A stretch of 64,000 nucleotides of DNA, taken from NCBI GenBank assembly GCA_002506365.1, contig DAXK01000026.1:9568-73567 (forward strand), given 5' to 3'. A program made the translations under genes and the position numbers. A model generated the notes under the pieces. It made no database searches. It had not been told where the DNA came from and worked only from the letters and a program-made list of their open reading frames with translations. Within the stretch, counting starts at the first letter, position 1. Every line of letters starts with the position of its first letter. Positions 50,296 to 59,452 of the stretch are shown one piece after another. This DNA is from an archaeon UBA583 (GTDB lineage Archaea; Nanobdellota; Nanobdellia; Woesearchaeales; UBA583).

Positions 50296-51012
50296 ATGAA
50301 ATATATAAATTTAATAAAAGAATCAACAAAAGTTATATTAAATTCAAAAACTAAAATAACATTAGCTGAAAAATTCTCAATAAAACAATATTTAATATTC
50401 TATTTTTTAATCTCAACAATTTTAATTTCAATAGGAATATATACAGTTTATCTAACAGTCCACCCAATATTTTTTAATTTAAAATTAGAAATTATTACAG
50501 CAATATTAATAACAATATCGACATTACTAACTTATTACTTATCATATAAATTTTTAAAAATAAAAAAAAAGAAAATTAATTATAAAAAATTTTTAAAATA
50601 TAATTTTTATTTATCCATACCAATAATGATTTTTGGTGTTTTATTATCCATATTAATTTTACCTATTGCCATAGAGAATAATAATTATCAAAATTCATAC
50701 AATCTCTCTCTATACTCAGATGTAGGAATTGCTAAATATTCAACTCACAACGGAGCAGTTGGAGGTGTCCCAATTGATGAAAAATTTTTAGCTGAACAAG
50801 AATTTCACTCTAAAAAGTTTTCTGAAAAAATATATTTATACACACTAATAATCGGCATCCCAAGTTATTTATTTATGTTATTTTTAATAATAAAATCGAC
50901 ATTTGTATATTATAAAAAAATTAAAGAAGAATTTAAAATTAAAAAATCACAAATGATTTACTTAATAATAATATTAACAATAATATCAATTATAATATTA
51001 TTTATACGTTAA
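50296..51012 (+). CDS. Multi-pass membrane protein, hypothetical
   Basis: 238 aa with about five membrane helices (FYFLISTILISIGIYTVYL, IITAILITISTLLTYYLSY, FYLSIPIMIFGVLLSILIL, LYTLIIGIPSYLFMLFLII, IYLIIILTIISIIILFI) and one extracytoplasmic loop of about 55 residues. The N-terminal YINLIKESTKVILNSK has the look of a DUF1282/YIP1-type start. It converges with the VWA gene; both sides end at the hairpin at 51028. Confidence 0.55.
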   Translation: MKYINLIKESTKVILNSKTKITLAEKFSIKQYLIFYFLISTILISIGIYTVYLTVHPIFFNLKLEIITAILITISTLLTYYLSYKFLKIKKKKINYKKFLKYNFYLSIPIMIFGVLLSILILPIAIENNNYQNSYNLSLYSDVGIAKYSTHNGAVGGVPIDEKFLAEQEFHSKKFSEKIYLYTLIIGIPSYLFMLFLIIKSTFVYYKKIKEEFKIKKSQMIYLIIILTIISIIILFIR

Positions 51013-51027
51013 AATAATAGAATATAT

Positions 51028-51048
51028 AAAAATTCCTTTGGAATTTTT
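51028..51048 (-). terminator. Hairpin terminator of the MoxR-DUF58-VWA operon
   Basis: AAAAATTCC and GGAATTTTT (9 bp, loop TTT on the plus strand); the 5' arm overlaps the VWA stop codon by 2 nt. Confidence 0.65.
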
Positions 51049-52000
51049 ACCAAATCTTAACACGCTTGTAATACTTCAAAACTAAAATCCCAATTAACAT
51101 TAAAATAACTAAAACTATAGTTTCCTCTTTCACTGAAACTAACTCTTTCTCCTTTTTAATTTGATCAGGTAAATTTTCATAAATACTCTCAAGTGCAACA
51201 TTATCCTTTGCTCTAAAATAAGCCCCTCCAGTCTCACTAGCAATTTTCTTTAAACTAGCTTCATCAAGTTTAGCAATCTGTGGACGACCAAACCAATCAT
51301 GCCCCATAACAAATTCATCAACAGACCCAACTCCGACAGTATATACAATTACATCCTCACTCTGAGCATACTTAATACCATCATCAATAGAAATTTGTCC
51401 AGCAGTTTGCTCTCCATCAGACAATAAAATAACTAATCTTTTCTTATTTGGAATTGAAGCTACCATATCAACACCCATAGCTAAACCATCTCCAATCGCA
51501 GTTCTCCCTGAAGCTGTAATTGTAGCAATTGAATTAATAATTTTATCTTGATCCTGTCTTAAAAAACTAACAATTCTAGTAGAATCAGAAAAAGAAACAA
51601 CTCCAATAGTATCCTTTAAATTCATCTGATCCACAAAATTTGCAGCCGAAATTTTTGCAGCCTCCATTCTATTAGGAGTAAAATCACTAGCAACCATAGA
51701 CCCAGAACTATCAATAACTAAAACTACAGAAATACCCTCCTTCTCATCAGTCATTCTAATATGAGGGTCCGATAAAGCAACAAACAACATAAAAATTGAA
51801 AAAACTAAAAATAAATTCATCCACAATTCCTTTTTAGATTTCTTTCTAATAACTGAACCAATCATAGAATTTGAAGAAAGTTTCTTTGCTAAATGTTTCT
51901 TCTTTTTTAAATAAAAATAATAAACAAATAAAAAAGTGATAATAAAAACAACTCCAACTCCTACAATCCATGGATCTGTAAACCTTAAATATTGTGTCAT
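51047..52000 (-). CDS. VWA-domain membrane protein (BatA/BatB-like)
   Basis: 317 aa from the ATG at 52000 (MTQYLRFTDPW); an in-frame ATG seven codons earlier overlaps the upstream gene. N-terminal membrane helices (about 14-32 and 56-74), then a von Willebrand A domain with a full MIDAS: VLVIDSSGSMVASDF, GRTAIGDGLA, LLSDGEQT. C-terminal membrane helix (TIVLVILMLIGILVL) and basic tail. Last gene of the MoxR-DUF58-VWA operon; probably displays a metal-dependent binding site outside the membrane. Confidence 0.9.
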   Translation of the reverse strand: MTQYLRFTDPWIVGVGVVFIITFLFVYYFYLKKKKHLAKKLSSNSMIGSVIRKKSKKELWMNLFLVFSIFMLFVALSDPHIRMTDEKEGISVVLVIDSSGSMVASDFTPNRMEAAKISAANFVDQMNLKDTIGVVSFSDSTRIVSFLRQDQDKIINSIATITASGRTAIGDGLAMGVDMVASIPNKKRLVILLSDGEQTAGQISIDDGIKYAQSEDVIVYTVGVGSVDEFVMGHDWFGRPQIAKLDEASLKKIASETGGAYFRAKDNVALESIYENLPDQIKKEKELVSVKEETIVLVILMLIGILVLKYYKRVKIW

Positions 52001-52001
52001 T

Positions 52002-52859
52002 TTAAATCTCAAACCTCTCACTTCTCATAGCTTCCACAACACTATTTTTACAATCAAAACTAAAATACTTCGCCCCAGTTTTTCTAATCACTTTTTCACA
52101 ATTTTTTAACTTATTATTAAAATTTAAAATAATTTCATAAACTTCATCATCATCTAAATCATACATAACTTCCTCCCCCGACTCACTATCACAAAACACA
52201 TCTAAACCTAAATCAAACTCTAACTCACTTGAATTAAAAAACTCAAAATAAGCTACCTTATTTCTCTTCTTTAAAGCACTAATATAACTTAAAGTTGAAT
52301 CCTCAAAATCCAACTCATCTGAAAAAATTGAAATAATCGAATTCTTTTTAACATTAGATAATAAATACTTTAATCCAATATCCAAATCAGAAAATCCTTC
52401 CCCTCTTAACTCAGACAATTCATAAATACACCTAATTAAATGTTTCTTCCCTTTTGATAATGGAACAACTTTTAAATAATCTCTGCGAGAAAAAATAACC
52501 GAAAAATTATCAGAAAACCCATTACATGCAAATAATAAAGTTGAAACTAACTTTTTAATTTCAGAAATTTTATTAAAAATACTTCCTGAAACATCAACTA
52601 AAAAATAATGAGTTGCATCTTTTTCCTCTAAAAACTCCCTAACATAAGGAACATTCATTCTAGCTGTCACATTCCAATCAATCTTTCTCACATCATCAGA
52701 AAAATCATACAATTTCAAATCACAAAACTCAACACCTTGTCCCTTAAGTTTTGAAGAATACTTTCCAGAAAATAAATTTTTAGAATTTTTAAACAAAAAT
52801 CTAAAATTTTTATAATCTTTTTCTCCATAATTAATTAATGAGTTCATTTTTATGGACAT
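52002..52859 (-). CDS. DUF58 domain protein
   Basis: 285 aa. The DUF58 hallmark GQGVEFCDLKLYDFSDDVRKIDWNVTARMNVPYVREFLEEKDATHYFLVDVSGSI is present. The D-V-S-G-S also looks like a VWA-type metal site. Start overlaps the moxR stop by 10 nt; stop is 1 nt from the VWA start, so the three are translationally coupled. DUF58 proteins work with MoxR ATPases in an envelope-associated assembly whose biochemical role is unsettled. Confidence 0.93.
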   Translation of the reverse strand: MSIKMNSLINYGEKDYKNFRFLFKNSKNLFSGKYSSKLKGQGVEFCDLKLYDFSDDVRKIDWNVTARMNVPYVREFLEEKDATHYFLVDVSGSIFNKISEIKKLVSTLLFACNGFSDNFSVIFSRRDYLKVVPLSKGKKHLIRCIYELSELRGEGFSDLDIGLKYLLSNVKKNSIISIFSDELDFEDSTLSYISALKKRNKVAYFEFFNSSELEFDLGLDVFCDSESGEEVMYDLDDDEVYEIILNFNNKLKNCEKVIRKTGAKYFSFDCKNSVVEAMRSERFEI

Positions 52860-53854
52860 TTAACTTTTTCTAAAATTTCATCAATCACATCATGCGTTGA
52901 AACATTTTCAATATCAGCCTCATAACTTAAAATAATTCTATGTCTTAAAATATCATACACAATTTTTTTCACATCATCAGAATTCACATAATCTCTCCCA
53001 TCTAATAAAGCGCAAGCCTTAGATCCAATAGTTAAAAAAATATTTGCTCTCGGACTAGCCCCCCACTCAATAAACTTACCAAACTCAACTTCATAACTAT
53101 CAGGATTCCGAGTAGCATCAACAATAGATACAATATACTCCTTAACTAAATCATCAACATAAATCTCACGAACTAACTTTTGTAAATCAATAATTTCCTC
53201 TCCAGAAATAACCGAACTAGCACTTGGAAAATTATTAGTAGTCATCCTATCTAAAATTTCTAACTCCTCCTCCTTTGATGGATACTCAACTAATAATTTA
53301 AACATAAATCTATCAATTTGAGCCTCCGGCAACGGATAAGTTCCCTCCTGTTCAATTGGATTTTGAGTTGCAAAAACTAAAAATGGTTTATCAAGTGAAA
53401 AAGTCTCACCTAAAATTGTAACTTGCTTTTCAGCCATAGCTTCCAATAAAGCAGATTGTGTTTTTGGTGGCGCCCGATTAATTTCATCTGCAAGCACAAA
53501 ATTTGCAAAAATTGGACCAAACTTAGTTTCAAAACTACTATCTTTTTGATTAAAAATTTTAGTTCCAATAATATCGGAAGGTAATAAATCTGGAGTGAAT
53601 TGAATTCTTGAAAAATCACAACTTGAAGCGTTAGCTAAAGTATTAACTAATAAAGTTTTAGCTAAACCTGGTGCACCCTCCAATAATAAATTTCCATTTG
53701 AAAGCATAGAAATAATTGTCTTCTCAATTACATCCTTTTGCCCAACAATAACTTTTCCTAATTCGTTCTTTAACAAATTAACAACTTCTGACTTTTCTTT
53801 AATCTTACCTAATAATTCTTTATTTAACTTACTCATTTTTATTTTTTTCTCCAA
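52850..53854 (-). CDS. moxR: MoxR-family AAA+ ATPase
   Basis: 334 aa. Walker A LLEGAPGLAKTLL, Walker B FVLADEINRAPPKTQSALLEAMAEKQVT (sensor region) and ATQNPIEQEGTYPLPEAQIDRFMFKLLVEYP, the strict MoxR signature, plus the C-terminal lid (GASPRANIFLTIGSKACALLDGRDYV). The start codon at 53854 overlaps the upstream gene; 53836 is an alternative. It is a chaperone-like ATPase that acts on VWA-domain partners, encoded next to it here. Confidence 0.95.
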   Translation of the reverse strand: MEKKIKMSKLNKELLGKIKEKSEVVNLLKNELGKVIVGQKDVIEKTIISMLSNGNLLLEGAPGLAKTLLVNTLANASSCDFSRIQFTPDLLPSDIIGTKIFNQKDSSFETKFGPIFANFVLADEINRAPPKTQSALLEAMAEKQVTILGETFSLDKPFLVFATQNPIEQEGTYPLPEAQIDRFMFKLLVEYPSKEEELEILDRMTTNNFPSASSVISGEEIIDLQKLVREIYVDDLVKEYIVSIVDATRNPDSYEVEFGKFIEWGASPRANIFLTIGSKACALLDGRDYVNSDDVKKIVYDILRHRIILSYEADIENVSTHDVIDEILEKVKCP

Positions 53855-55211
53855 TAACTTTAATATTTTTATTTGTATACTTTTTTTTTAATTTTTTTAT
53901 TAAATCTTTAATATCTAACTCGTCAGACGCCTTTGCAAATTCAATACGTTCTGCTCTTTTTAAAATATCTAAAAACATTTCATTTTGTGTAATTTTTAAA
54001 CCAACATTATTTGTCGGAACAAACTTTAAATTTTTACTAACAAATAAAAACTCACGAACACTTTGAGCTAAAACTTTAACTTGATTTTTATAATCTTTTT
54101 GAACCAAAACTAAATCCAATAATTCCAAATAATAAGGAACATCAATATCATCAACTTTTGAATTTTCAACAATTAAATCTTCTTTTTTAAAATACTTTAA
54201 ATAAATTAAATATAATACTAAAAAGAAAATTACTAAACCAAAAATACTCCACAAATAACTTTTTTTTTCTTCCTCTAAATCCTTTAATTTATTTTCAGAT
54301 AACTCATCTAAACTTTGGTTTAAGCTTAAATTATCAAAACTTAAATTTTTTCTAGATAACTTAGACTCATTAACTGAAATTTTAGAAATTTCATTTTTTA
54401 ACTGAGATAAACTTTGTTGATTTTGTTGATTATTTTTCAAAGCTTGTTGTTTTTGAGGACTTAATTCCTCACCCTTAGGTAATTCAGGCATATCATTTTC
54501 AGACTGTTCACCATCAATTTGTTGATTTTCAGATTGCTCCTGATTTTGATTATTTTTATTTTGAGCTTGTTGTTGACCACTACTTTTAGTATTTTGTTGG
54601 TTATTTTGTTGTTGGTTTTGATTTTGCTGATTTTGTTCTTGCTCTTGTTTCTCTTGCTTTTCTTGTTGTTCTTGCTGTTCTCGTTGTTCTTGTTCTCCCT
54701 TTTTCTCCTCATCAGTTTTTTTTCTAATTTTAATATCTAAACTATTACTTTTAATGTTAAATTCTGAACCATTAAAATTATACTTTAAACTAAAAGGATT
54801 CAAAGTTACAACTTCCTCACTAGCACCCGAACTAACTACACTAGAATCAACAATAGTTTGAGTTGACTGAGATTGTGAACCTCCACAAGAAGAAAACGAA
54901 GTAATTGTTTTAGTATTTGAAGTTGACATTTGTGCTTGCGCAGATAAAACTTGTAAACTTGTAGTTTGCTCATTAACAAAATTAAACTCCAAACAAGAAA
55001 TATCAAAACCAGTATTCCCGATATTTGATTTTCCAGATAACTCTCCAAAAACATCAAAATTATTTAAATTACTAACTTCAAGAGTTAACTTAATTTCCTC
55101 ACCTTCCACATATTCAACTTTATCAGTCTTTAATTTAATGGATAAATCCTCTGAATAAACAAATCCAATCGATAAAACTACAAATAAAATAAAAAATAAC
55201 TTCCTCATCAT
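53829..55211 (-). CDS. Bat-type envelope protein with Gln-rich coiled coil
   Basis: About 460 aa from the ATG at 55211 (MMRKLFFILFVVLSIGFVYSE). A Sec signal peptide is followed by a beta-sandwich domain (residues about 25-150), then a 100-residue Gln/Glu/Asn-rich region of low complexity (GEQEQREQQEQQEKQ), a helix, a membrane segment (SYLWSIFGLVIFFLVLYLIYLKYF) and a cytoplasmic end with DUF4381-like residues. It overlaps the moxR start. The layout matches the BatD/DUF4381-type partners of MoxR systems, but the family match is by layout only. Confidence 0.6.
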   Translation of the reverse strand: MMRKLFFILFVVLSIGFVYSEDLSIKLKTDKVEYVEGEEIKLTLEVSNLNNFDVFGELSGKSNIGNTGFDISCLEFNFVNEQTTSLQVLSAQAQMSTSNTKTITSFSSCGGSQSQSTQTIVDSSVVSSGASEEVVTLNPFSLKYNFNGSEFNIKSNSLDIKIRKKTDEEKKGEQEQREQQEQQEKQEKQEQEQNQQNQNQQQNNQQNTKSSGQQQAQNKNNQNQEQSENQQIDGEQSENDMPELPKGEELSPQKQQALKNNQQNQQSLSQLKNEISKISVNESKLSRKNLSFDNLSLNQSLDELSENKLKDLEEEKKSYLWSIFGLVIFFLVLYLIYLKYFKKEDLIVENSKVDDIDVPYYLELLDLVLVQKDYKNQVKVLAQSVREFLFVSKNLKFVPTNNVGLKITQNEMFLDILKRAERIEFAKASDELDIKDLIKKLKKKYTNKNIKVIGEKNKNE

Positions 55212-55455
55212 CTTAAAATCACACATATTATGTTTAAAAATATTATTAAAAAATAATTAAAAAATAATTAAAAATCAAAAATATTCTAACATTAAATATA
55301 AATAATCAATTCATAAATAAAAAAATTAAGTGTCATACTCAATAATAACAATTTAGTTTCAAAAATTAAATAAAAATAAACTATTATTTTTAAAATAAAT
55401 AAAAATCAAATATTTAAAAAAAATTAAAAAATAAATATAATCTAAAATGATTGAA

Positions 55456-55896
55456 TTACTCAATTTTAACTAATTTATCAGACTCTAATTCCTTTTCAGT
55501 TTTATCAATTTTAACATTTAAAGTCCCATTTTCAAACTTTGCTTTAACTGAATTTTCATCTACTGTATGAGGCAAAGAAAACTTTCTAAAATATCCAGTA
55601 TACCTTCTTTCAACTCTGTGATGTTTTTTATTTTTATCATCATCCTCAACACTATAATTTTTCTCAGCCTTTAAAGTCACAAATCCATTTTTTATTGATA
55701 ATTTAATATCTTCCTTTGAAACTCCAGGAATATCAAAATCACAAACAACTTGTGAATCTGTCTCATAAACATCAGCTTTTGGTTGTTTAAAAGATAAATC
55801 GAAATTATCATCAAAACTCAATTCGTTAAAAACATGAGACATATGCTTTTTCATTCTATCGAATTCTTTTTCAATATTTACTAGACTTCCCGCCAT
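55456..55896 (-). CDS. hsp20: Hsp20/alpha-crystallin family chaperone
   Basis: About 146 aa from the ATG at 55896 (MAGSLVNIEKEFDRM); the upstream frame is AT-rich noise. The alpha-crystallin domain is plain: PKADVYETDSQVVCDFDIPGVSKEDIKLSIKNGFVTLKAEKN, then RRYTGYFRKFSLPHTVDENSVKAKFENGTLNVKIDK (the G-x-L motif). It forms oligomers that hold unfolded proteins. The stop lies in ATTGA-GTAAT-TCAAT. Region 55227-55455 between it and the Bat operon shows only AT-rich sequence. Confidence 0.95.
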   Translation of the reverse strand: MAGSLVNIEKEFDRMKKHMSHVFNELSFDDNFDLSFKQPKADVYETDSQVVCDFDIPGVSKEDIKLSIKNGFVTLKAEKNYSVEDDDKNKKHHRVERRYTGYFRKFSLPHTVDENSVKAKFENGTLNVKIDKTEKELESDKLVKIE

Positions 55897-56209
55897 AAAC
55901 ATATAAATCATAAATAAAATATAAAAAATCATAACAATAATTAAATAATAAAACTTAAGTTTCAAAAATAAACTAAATTAAAATTCAATAATTAAAAAAT
56001 CAAATATTACTAATAAAAATATAAATAAAAAATAAAAAATATAAATAAAACTCCAATATTATAAATAAAATAAATAAAATTCATAAAATAATAACATATT
56101 ACATAAATACAATATACACTTTTCTAAAAATAAAATTTAAAATCACAATCAAATTTAAAATAAATAATAAAACTACAAATATAATATTTAAATTTAGAAT
56201 AATAAAAAG

Positions 56210-56284
56210 CCCTCCCTTCGGGATTTGAACCCGAGTCGCCACCGTGAGAGGGTGGCATGATAGGCCGGGCTACACTAAAGGAGG
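56210..56284 (-). tRNA. tRNA-Glu (anticodon CTC)
   Basis: Acceptor CCTCCTT/AGGGAGG (one G-T), D-arm GTGTAGCCCGGCC, anticodon stem CCACC/GGTGG with loop CTCTCAC (CTC, reads GAG), T-arm TCGGG-TTCAAAT-CCCGA, discriminator G. Its acceptor 5' strand is the same as in tRNA-Glu(TTC). T5 follows. It covers GAG, a codon that is rare in the genes here (GAA dominates). Confidence 0.95.
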
Positions 56285-56521
56285 ATTATTTTTAGAAAGT
56301 ATACACTTCCAATAAATAAAATAAATTATTTTCTATTTAAAAACCTTATGAAAACTAAATTAAAAAACTAAAAAAGAATTAATAAAAATAACAATACAAT
56401 ATAATAAATCAAATAATTAAAAACTCTTCTAAAAGTTGTAATTTTTTACTTTAAATGTGTAACTTGAAAAATAAAAATAAGTTTATAAATCCTAAAATCC
56501 CTAGAATATCGGTGATAAAAA

Positions 56522-57646
56522 ATGTTAACAAATTACTATAAAATTAACGAAGAAAGCACAGTAGGAAATTTTTTAAAAGAAATAAATGATAAAAAAAATT
56601 CAAGATACATTATTCTTGAAGATGAAAAATCATATGTTGAATTTAAAGAAATTGCTCTAAATGTTAAAGATGTTAACGAGAAATTAAAAACTCTAAAACG
56701 TCCACTATCATACTGCGAATCAGCTAATCCTAACGATTGCCTTTACCAATTAATTGAATCCGGAGATTTAGTAATTAAAACAAATACAGGTTTATTTGAT
56801 TTAAATGATGCATATTCACAAATTAAAACTGAAAATTTTGAATTTTTAGAAAAATCAATTCAAGAAATTGATTCCAGACATGAAGTTTTTGCCTTAAATG
56901 AAAACGATAAAATTTCATCTGCAAAATCATTATTTAAAGAGAAAAAAACAAACTTACTCCCAGTAATTGAAAATTTAAAAATCATAGGAGAACTTAGACC
57001 TATTGATTTATTAGTAAATGAATTATTTAAAAGTGGAAACCACGAAAAAAGTTCATATTACACTGAAAAACAAGATTCAGTATTAAATTTACCAATTTCA
57101 AATATTTATAACCATAAACCACTAACTATTTGTAAAACTGAAAACATTAAGCAAGCGTTAGAATTAATGATAGAAAAATCATTACCATCAATAATTGTAA
57201 CACAATCAAAAGAAAATAAAGATATTTATTCAGTATTTTCATATAAAGATTTATTTAGATTAATAAGAGAAGAAAATCAAAAAGATCTATACACTCTTGA
57301 AATTGTAGGATCTAAAAATTTATACGAAGATGAACACGAATTAATTGACATTTATGCCAGAAGAACAATGGCTAAAATTGTAAAATTATCAGACTATGAT
57401 AACTTAAAAATTACAATTAAAACAATTGGAAATACAACTGGAACTCATTTAAGAAAAATGGATTTTAAATTCCTATTATCAAAAGGAAATCACATTTTAA
57501 CAATTGAAAAAGAAGTTCATTCCTCAATTGTTGATGAAGATTTACACTCACACCAAAAAGAAAATTGGAATATTCCTAAAATGGCTCAAGAAGCTTTAAA
57601 AAATCTTGAAAAAATGGTGAAAAACGAATTCCAAAAAAACAAATAA
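56522..57646 (+). CDS. CBS-domain protein with HPF-like C-terminal domain
   Basis: 374 aa. Residues about 1-130 and 130-260 look like CBS-motif pairs (IGELRPIDLLVNEL, KPLTICKTENIKQALELMIEKSLPSIIVTQSKENKDIYSVFSYKDLFRLI). Residues about 265-370 (YTLEIVGSKNLYEDEHELIDIY through KENWNIPKMAQEALKNLEKMV) have the beta-alpha-beta-beta-beta-alpha order and W-x-I-P-x-M-A-x-x-A-L-x-x-L end typical of ribosome hibernation HPF/YfiA domains. An adenine-nucleotide-sensing ribosome hibernation factor is a reasonable inference. The upstream region 56285-56521 is AT-rich. Confidence 0.6.
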   Translation: MLTNYYKINEESTVGNFLKEINDKKNSRYIILEDEKSYVEFKEIALNVKDVNEKLKTLKRPLSYCESANPNDCLYQLIESGDLVIKTNTGLFDLNDAYSQIKTENFEFLEKSIQEIDSRHEVFALNENDKISSAKSLFKEKKTNLLPVIENLKIIGELRPIDLLVNELFKSGNHEKSSYYTEKQDSVLNLPISNIYNHKPLTICKTENIKQALELMIEKSLPSIIVTQSKENKDIYSVFSYKDLFRLIREENQKDLYTLEIVGSKNLYEDEHELIDIYARRTMAKIVKLSDYDNLKITIKTIGNTTGTHLRKMDFKFLLSKGNHILTIEKEVHSSIVDEDLHSHQKENWNIPKMAQEALKNLEKMVKNEFQKNK

Positions 57647-57724
57647 AATTAAAAAATATTAAAATATTATTAAAATAAAAATAATAAATTAATATCAAAA
57701 TAATTACAAAAAAACAAACAAATT

Positions 57725-57755
57725 AAAATATGAAATATTTAATATTTCATATTTT
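57725..57755. repeat. 31-nt near-perfect palindrome before rpo7
   Basis: AAAATATGAAATATT, a central T, and its exact complement (57741-57755). Lies 79 nt after the CBS gene and about 85 nt before rpo7. It may terminate the CBS transcript or bind a regulator. Confidence 0.55.
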
Positions 57756-57803
57756 AACCATAATTTTAAAGCAATTTCTAAATTCAAACAAAATAGTACA
57801 TAA

Positions 57804-57824
57804 GAAACTTTATAAATGAGTTTC
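57804..57824 (+). promoter_or_regulatory. rpo7 TATA box flanked by an inverted repeat
   Basis: TATA box TTTATAAA at 57810-57817, 31 nt before the ATG. GAAACT (57804-57809) and AGTTTC (57819-57824) flank it symmetrically, which could let a dimer repressor cover the TATA box. Confidence 0.5.
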
Positions 57825-57840
57825 AACTTATTTTTTTAAG

Positions 57841-58371
57841 ATGTTCTATAAAATAAAATTAAAAGATTACGTAGATTTAAGCCCTGAATTATTTCACGGT
57901 GACTTAAACGAATCAATTAAAGAACAATTGATTAGAAATTATAAAGATAAAACTACTGAAGATTTTGGATTAATCATCACAATCGCCAGTGTAGACTCAA
58001 TTGGTGAAGGATTTAAATTACCTGAAGATGCTTCAAGACATTATGTTGTTGAATTTTCAGTAATTGCATTTAAACCTGAATTACATGAAGTAATTGCTGG
58101 TGAAGTAAGTTCTGTAACTAACTTTGGAGTATTTGTAAACTTAGGAATTATTGATGGTATGGTTCACTTATCCCAAACAATGATTGATCAAGTTTCATTT
58201 AGTAAAGTTGGAAGTATTCAAGGAACTGAAACTGGACAAAGTCTAAAAGTAGGAGATAAAGTAAGAGCATCTGTAGTTGCTGTATCATTTAGAGATATTA
58301 GAAACGTAAAAGTTGGATTAACAATGAGACAACCAGGTTTAGGATGTGAAGACTGGTTAACTAGTGAGTAA
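57841..58371 (+). CDS. rpo7: RNA polymerase subunit Rpo7 (RpoE')
   Basis: 176 aa. MFYKIKLKDYVDLSPELFHGDLNESIKEQL matches the N-terminal RNP-like part; the C-terminal S1 domain is AGEVSSVTNFGVFVNLGIIDGMVHLSQ. It forms the Rpo4/7 stalk that binds nascent RNA. Rpo4 is not nearby. Cluster rpo7-spt4-NIP7-like-Rpr2 reflects the usual archaeal grouping of transcription and RNA maturation genes. Confidence 0.96.
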   Translation: MFYKIKLKDYVDLSPELFHGDLNESIKEQLIRNYKDKTTEDFGLIITIASVDSIGEGFKLPEDASRHYVVEFSVIAFKPELHEVIAGEVSSVTNFGVFVNLGIIDGMVHLSQTMIDQVSFSKVGSIQGTETGQSLKVGDKVRASVVAVSFRDIRNVKVGLTMRQPGLGCEDWLTSE

Positions 58372-58380
58372 ACAAATAAA

Positions 58381-58569
58381 ATGGCAGTAAAAGACAAAGC
58401 ATGTAAAGAATGTGGACATTTAACTAAAGAAGAAGTTTGTGAAAACTGTAACTCAAGACAATTTGTAGAAAAATACAAAGGAACTGTAGTAATGTTTGAT
58501 AACGATAACTCAATTATTGCAGAAAAAGCAAAAACAACTGGGAACGGTAAATTTGCTTTAAAATACTAA
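58381..58569 (+). CDS. spt4: Transcription elongation factor Spt4 (RpoE'')
   Basis: 62 aa. Zn ribbon ACKECGHLTKEEVCENCNS, then the Spt4 core YKGTVVMFDNDNSIIAEKAKTTGNGKFALKY. Partner of Spt5 for processive RNA polymerase. Starts 9 nt after rpo7. Standard length for archaeal Spt4. Confidence 0.97.
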   Translation: MAVKDKACKECGHLTKEEVCENCNSRQFVEKYKGTVVMFDNDNSIIAEKAKTTGNGKFALKY

Positions 58570-58610
58570 TTTTTAATAAATTAATATTTTTAAATAAAAC
58601 TAATTTTAAA

Positions 58611-59114
58611 ATGAGAACAAACAAAGGACCTAAATTTATGAGTTTTAACAAATTAAATTCACAAAGAAAAAAAGAATTAATCTCCTCCCTAGAATCTGAT
58701 TACGGATACAACACTAATTTTTTAGAAGACTATTTTTTTTACATTACATCAAAAGATAAAATCATGTTATCAAAAATAGATGTAGATAAATTAAAACTAG
58801 AAAGAATTAATTCACTAGGAATTTATTTTGGAATTTATCATTCAGAAACTAAATTTAGATTAAGTTTAGAAGGTTCTAAATTCATCAAACCTACTAAAAA
58901 TTATATTAAACTAGACAAAAAAGCAATGGAATCCTACGTTACAGCTGAAAATTTATTTGTTGACGAAGTAGAACAAATTGAATTTACAAATTCAGCACCA
59001 TTTAAAATTGTTCAATATAATGGAGACAATTTAGGTTGTATGTCTCACAGAGATAAAGAATTTTTAACATATATGTCAAAATCTAGAAAATTAGATTATG
59101 GAAAAGTATTCTAA
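58611..59114 (+). CDS. NIP7-like PUA-domain RNA-binding protein
   Basis: 167 aa. N-terminal alpha/beta domain with RINSLGIYFGIYHSETKFRLSLEGSKFI, which matches the NIP7 pattern (V/N-SLG-x-x-FG-x-F...KFRL). The PUA domain follows (KLDKKAMESYVTAENLFVDEVEQIE, then FKIVQYNGDNLGCMSHRD). NIP7-type proteins act in ribosome large-subunit maturation, and related sequences form the PUA part of rRNA methyltransferases. An ATG nine codons in (MSFNKLN) is an alternative start. 42 nt after spt4. Confidence 0.75.
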   Translation: MRTNKGPKFMSFNKLNSQRKKELISSLESDYGYNTNFLEDYFFYITSKDKIMLSKIDVDKLKLERINSLGIYFGIYHSETKFRLSLEGSKFIKPTKNYIKLDKKAMESYVTAENLFVDEVEQIEFTNSAPFKIVQYNGDNLGCMSHRDKEFLTYMSKSRKLDYGKVF

Positions 59115-59133
59115 TAAAAAAATTAATTAAAAT

Positions 59134-59442
59134 ATGAAAAATAAAGACCGAAAGCAACTTCAAGCAAATTTAGGAAAAGAAAACCTTGAATTTTTCATAG
59201 AATTACTAAAAAGTCGTAAGAATCCTGAATTTGATCCCCAATACATTAGAGAAATTAAAAAGATTTCCCAAGGATTTAATATTAGATTAACAAGAGAACA
59301 AAAATTACTATTCTGTCAAAAATGTTCATTATTTTTTGAAAAAGAAAATACTCAAAAAATTAGATTAGACACAAAACATTTTACTAAAAATTATACATGT
59401 CCTAGATGTTTTAATGTTAAAAGATTTATATTAAAAAAATAA
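59134..59442 (+). CDS. rnp4: RNase P protein component 4 (Rpr2/Rpp21)
   Basis: 102 aa. N-terminal helical part followed by the Zn ribbon LFCQKCSLFFEKENTQKIRLDTKHFTKNYTCPRCFNVKRF, with two C-x2-C knuckles. Pairs with Rpp29 to shape the RNase P specificity domain. It starts 20 nt after the NIP7-like gene. The family's usual arginine-rich segment before the Zn ribbon is present as FNIRLTREQKLL. Confidence 0.9.
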   Translation: MKNKDRKQLQANLGKENLEFFIELLKSRKNPEFDPQYIREIKKISQGFNIRLTREQKLLFCQKCSLFFEKENTQKIRLDTKHFTKNYTCPRCFNVKRFILKK

Positions 59443-59452
59443 ATTTATAAAA

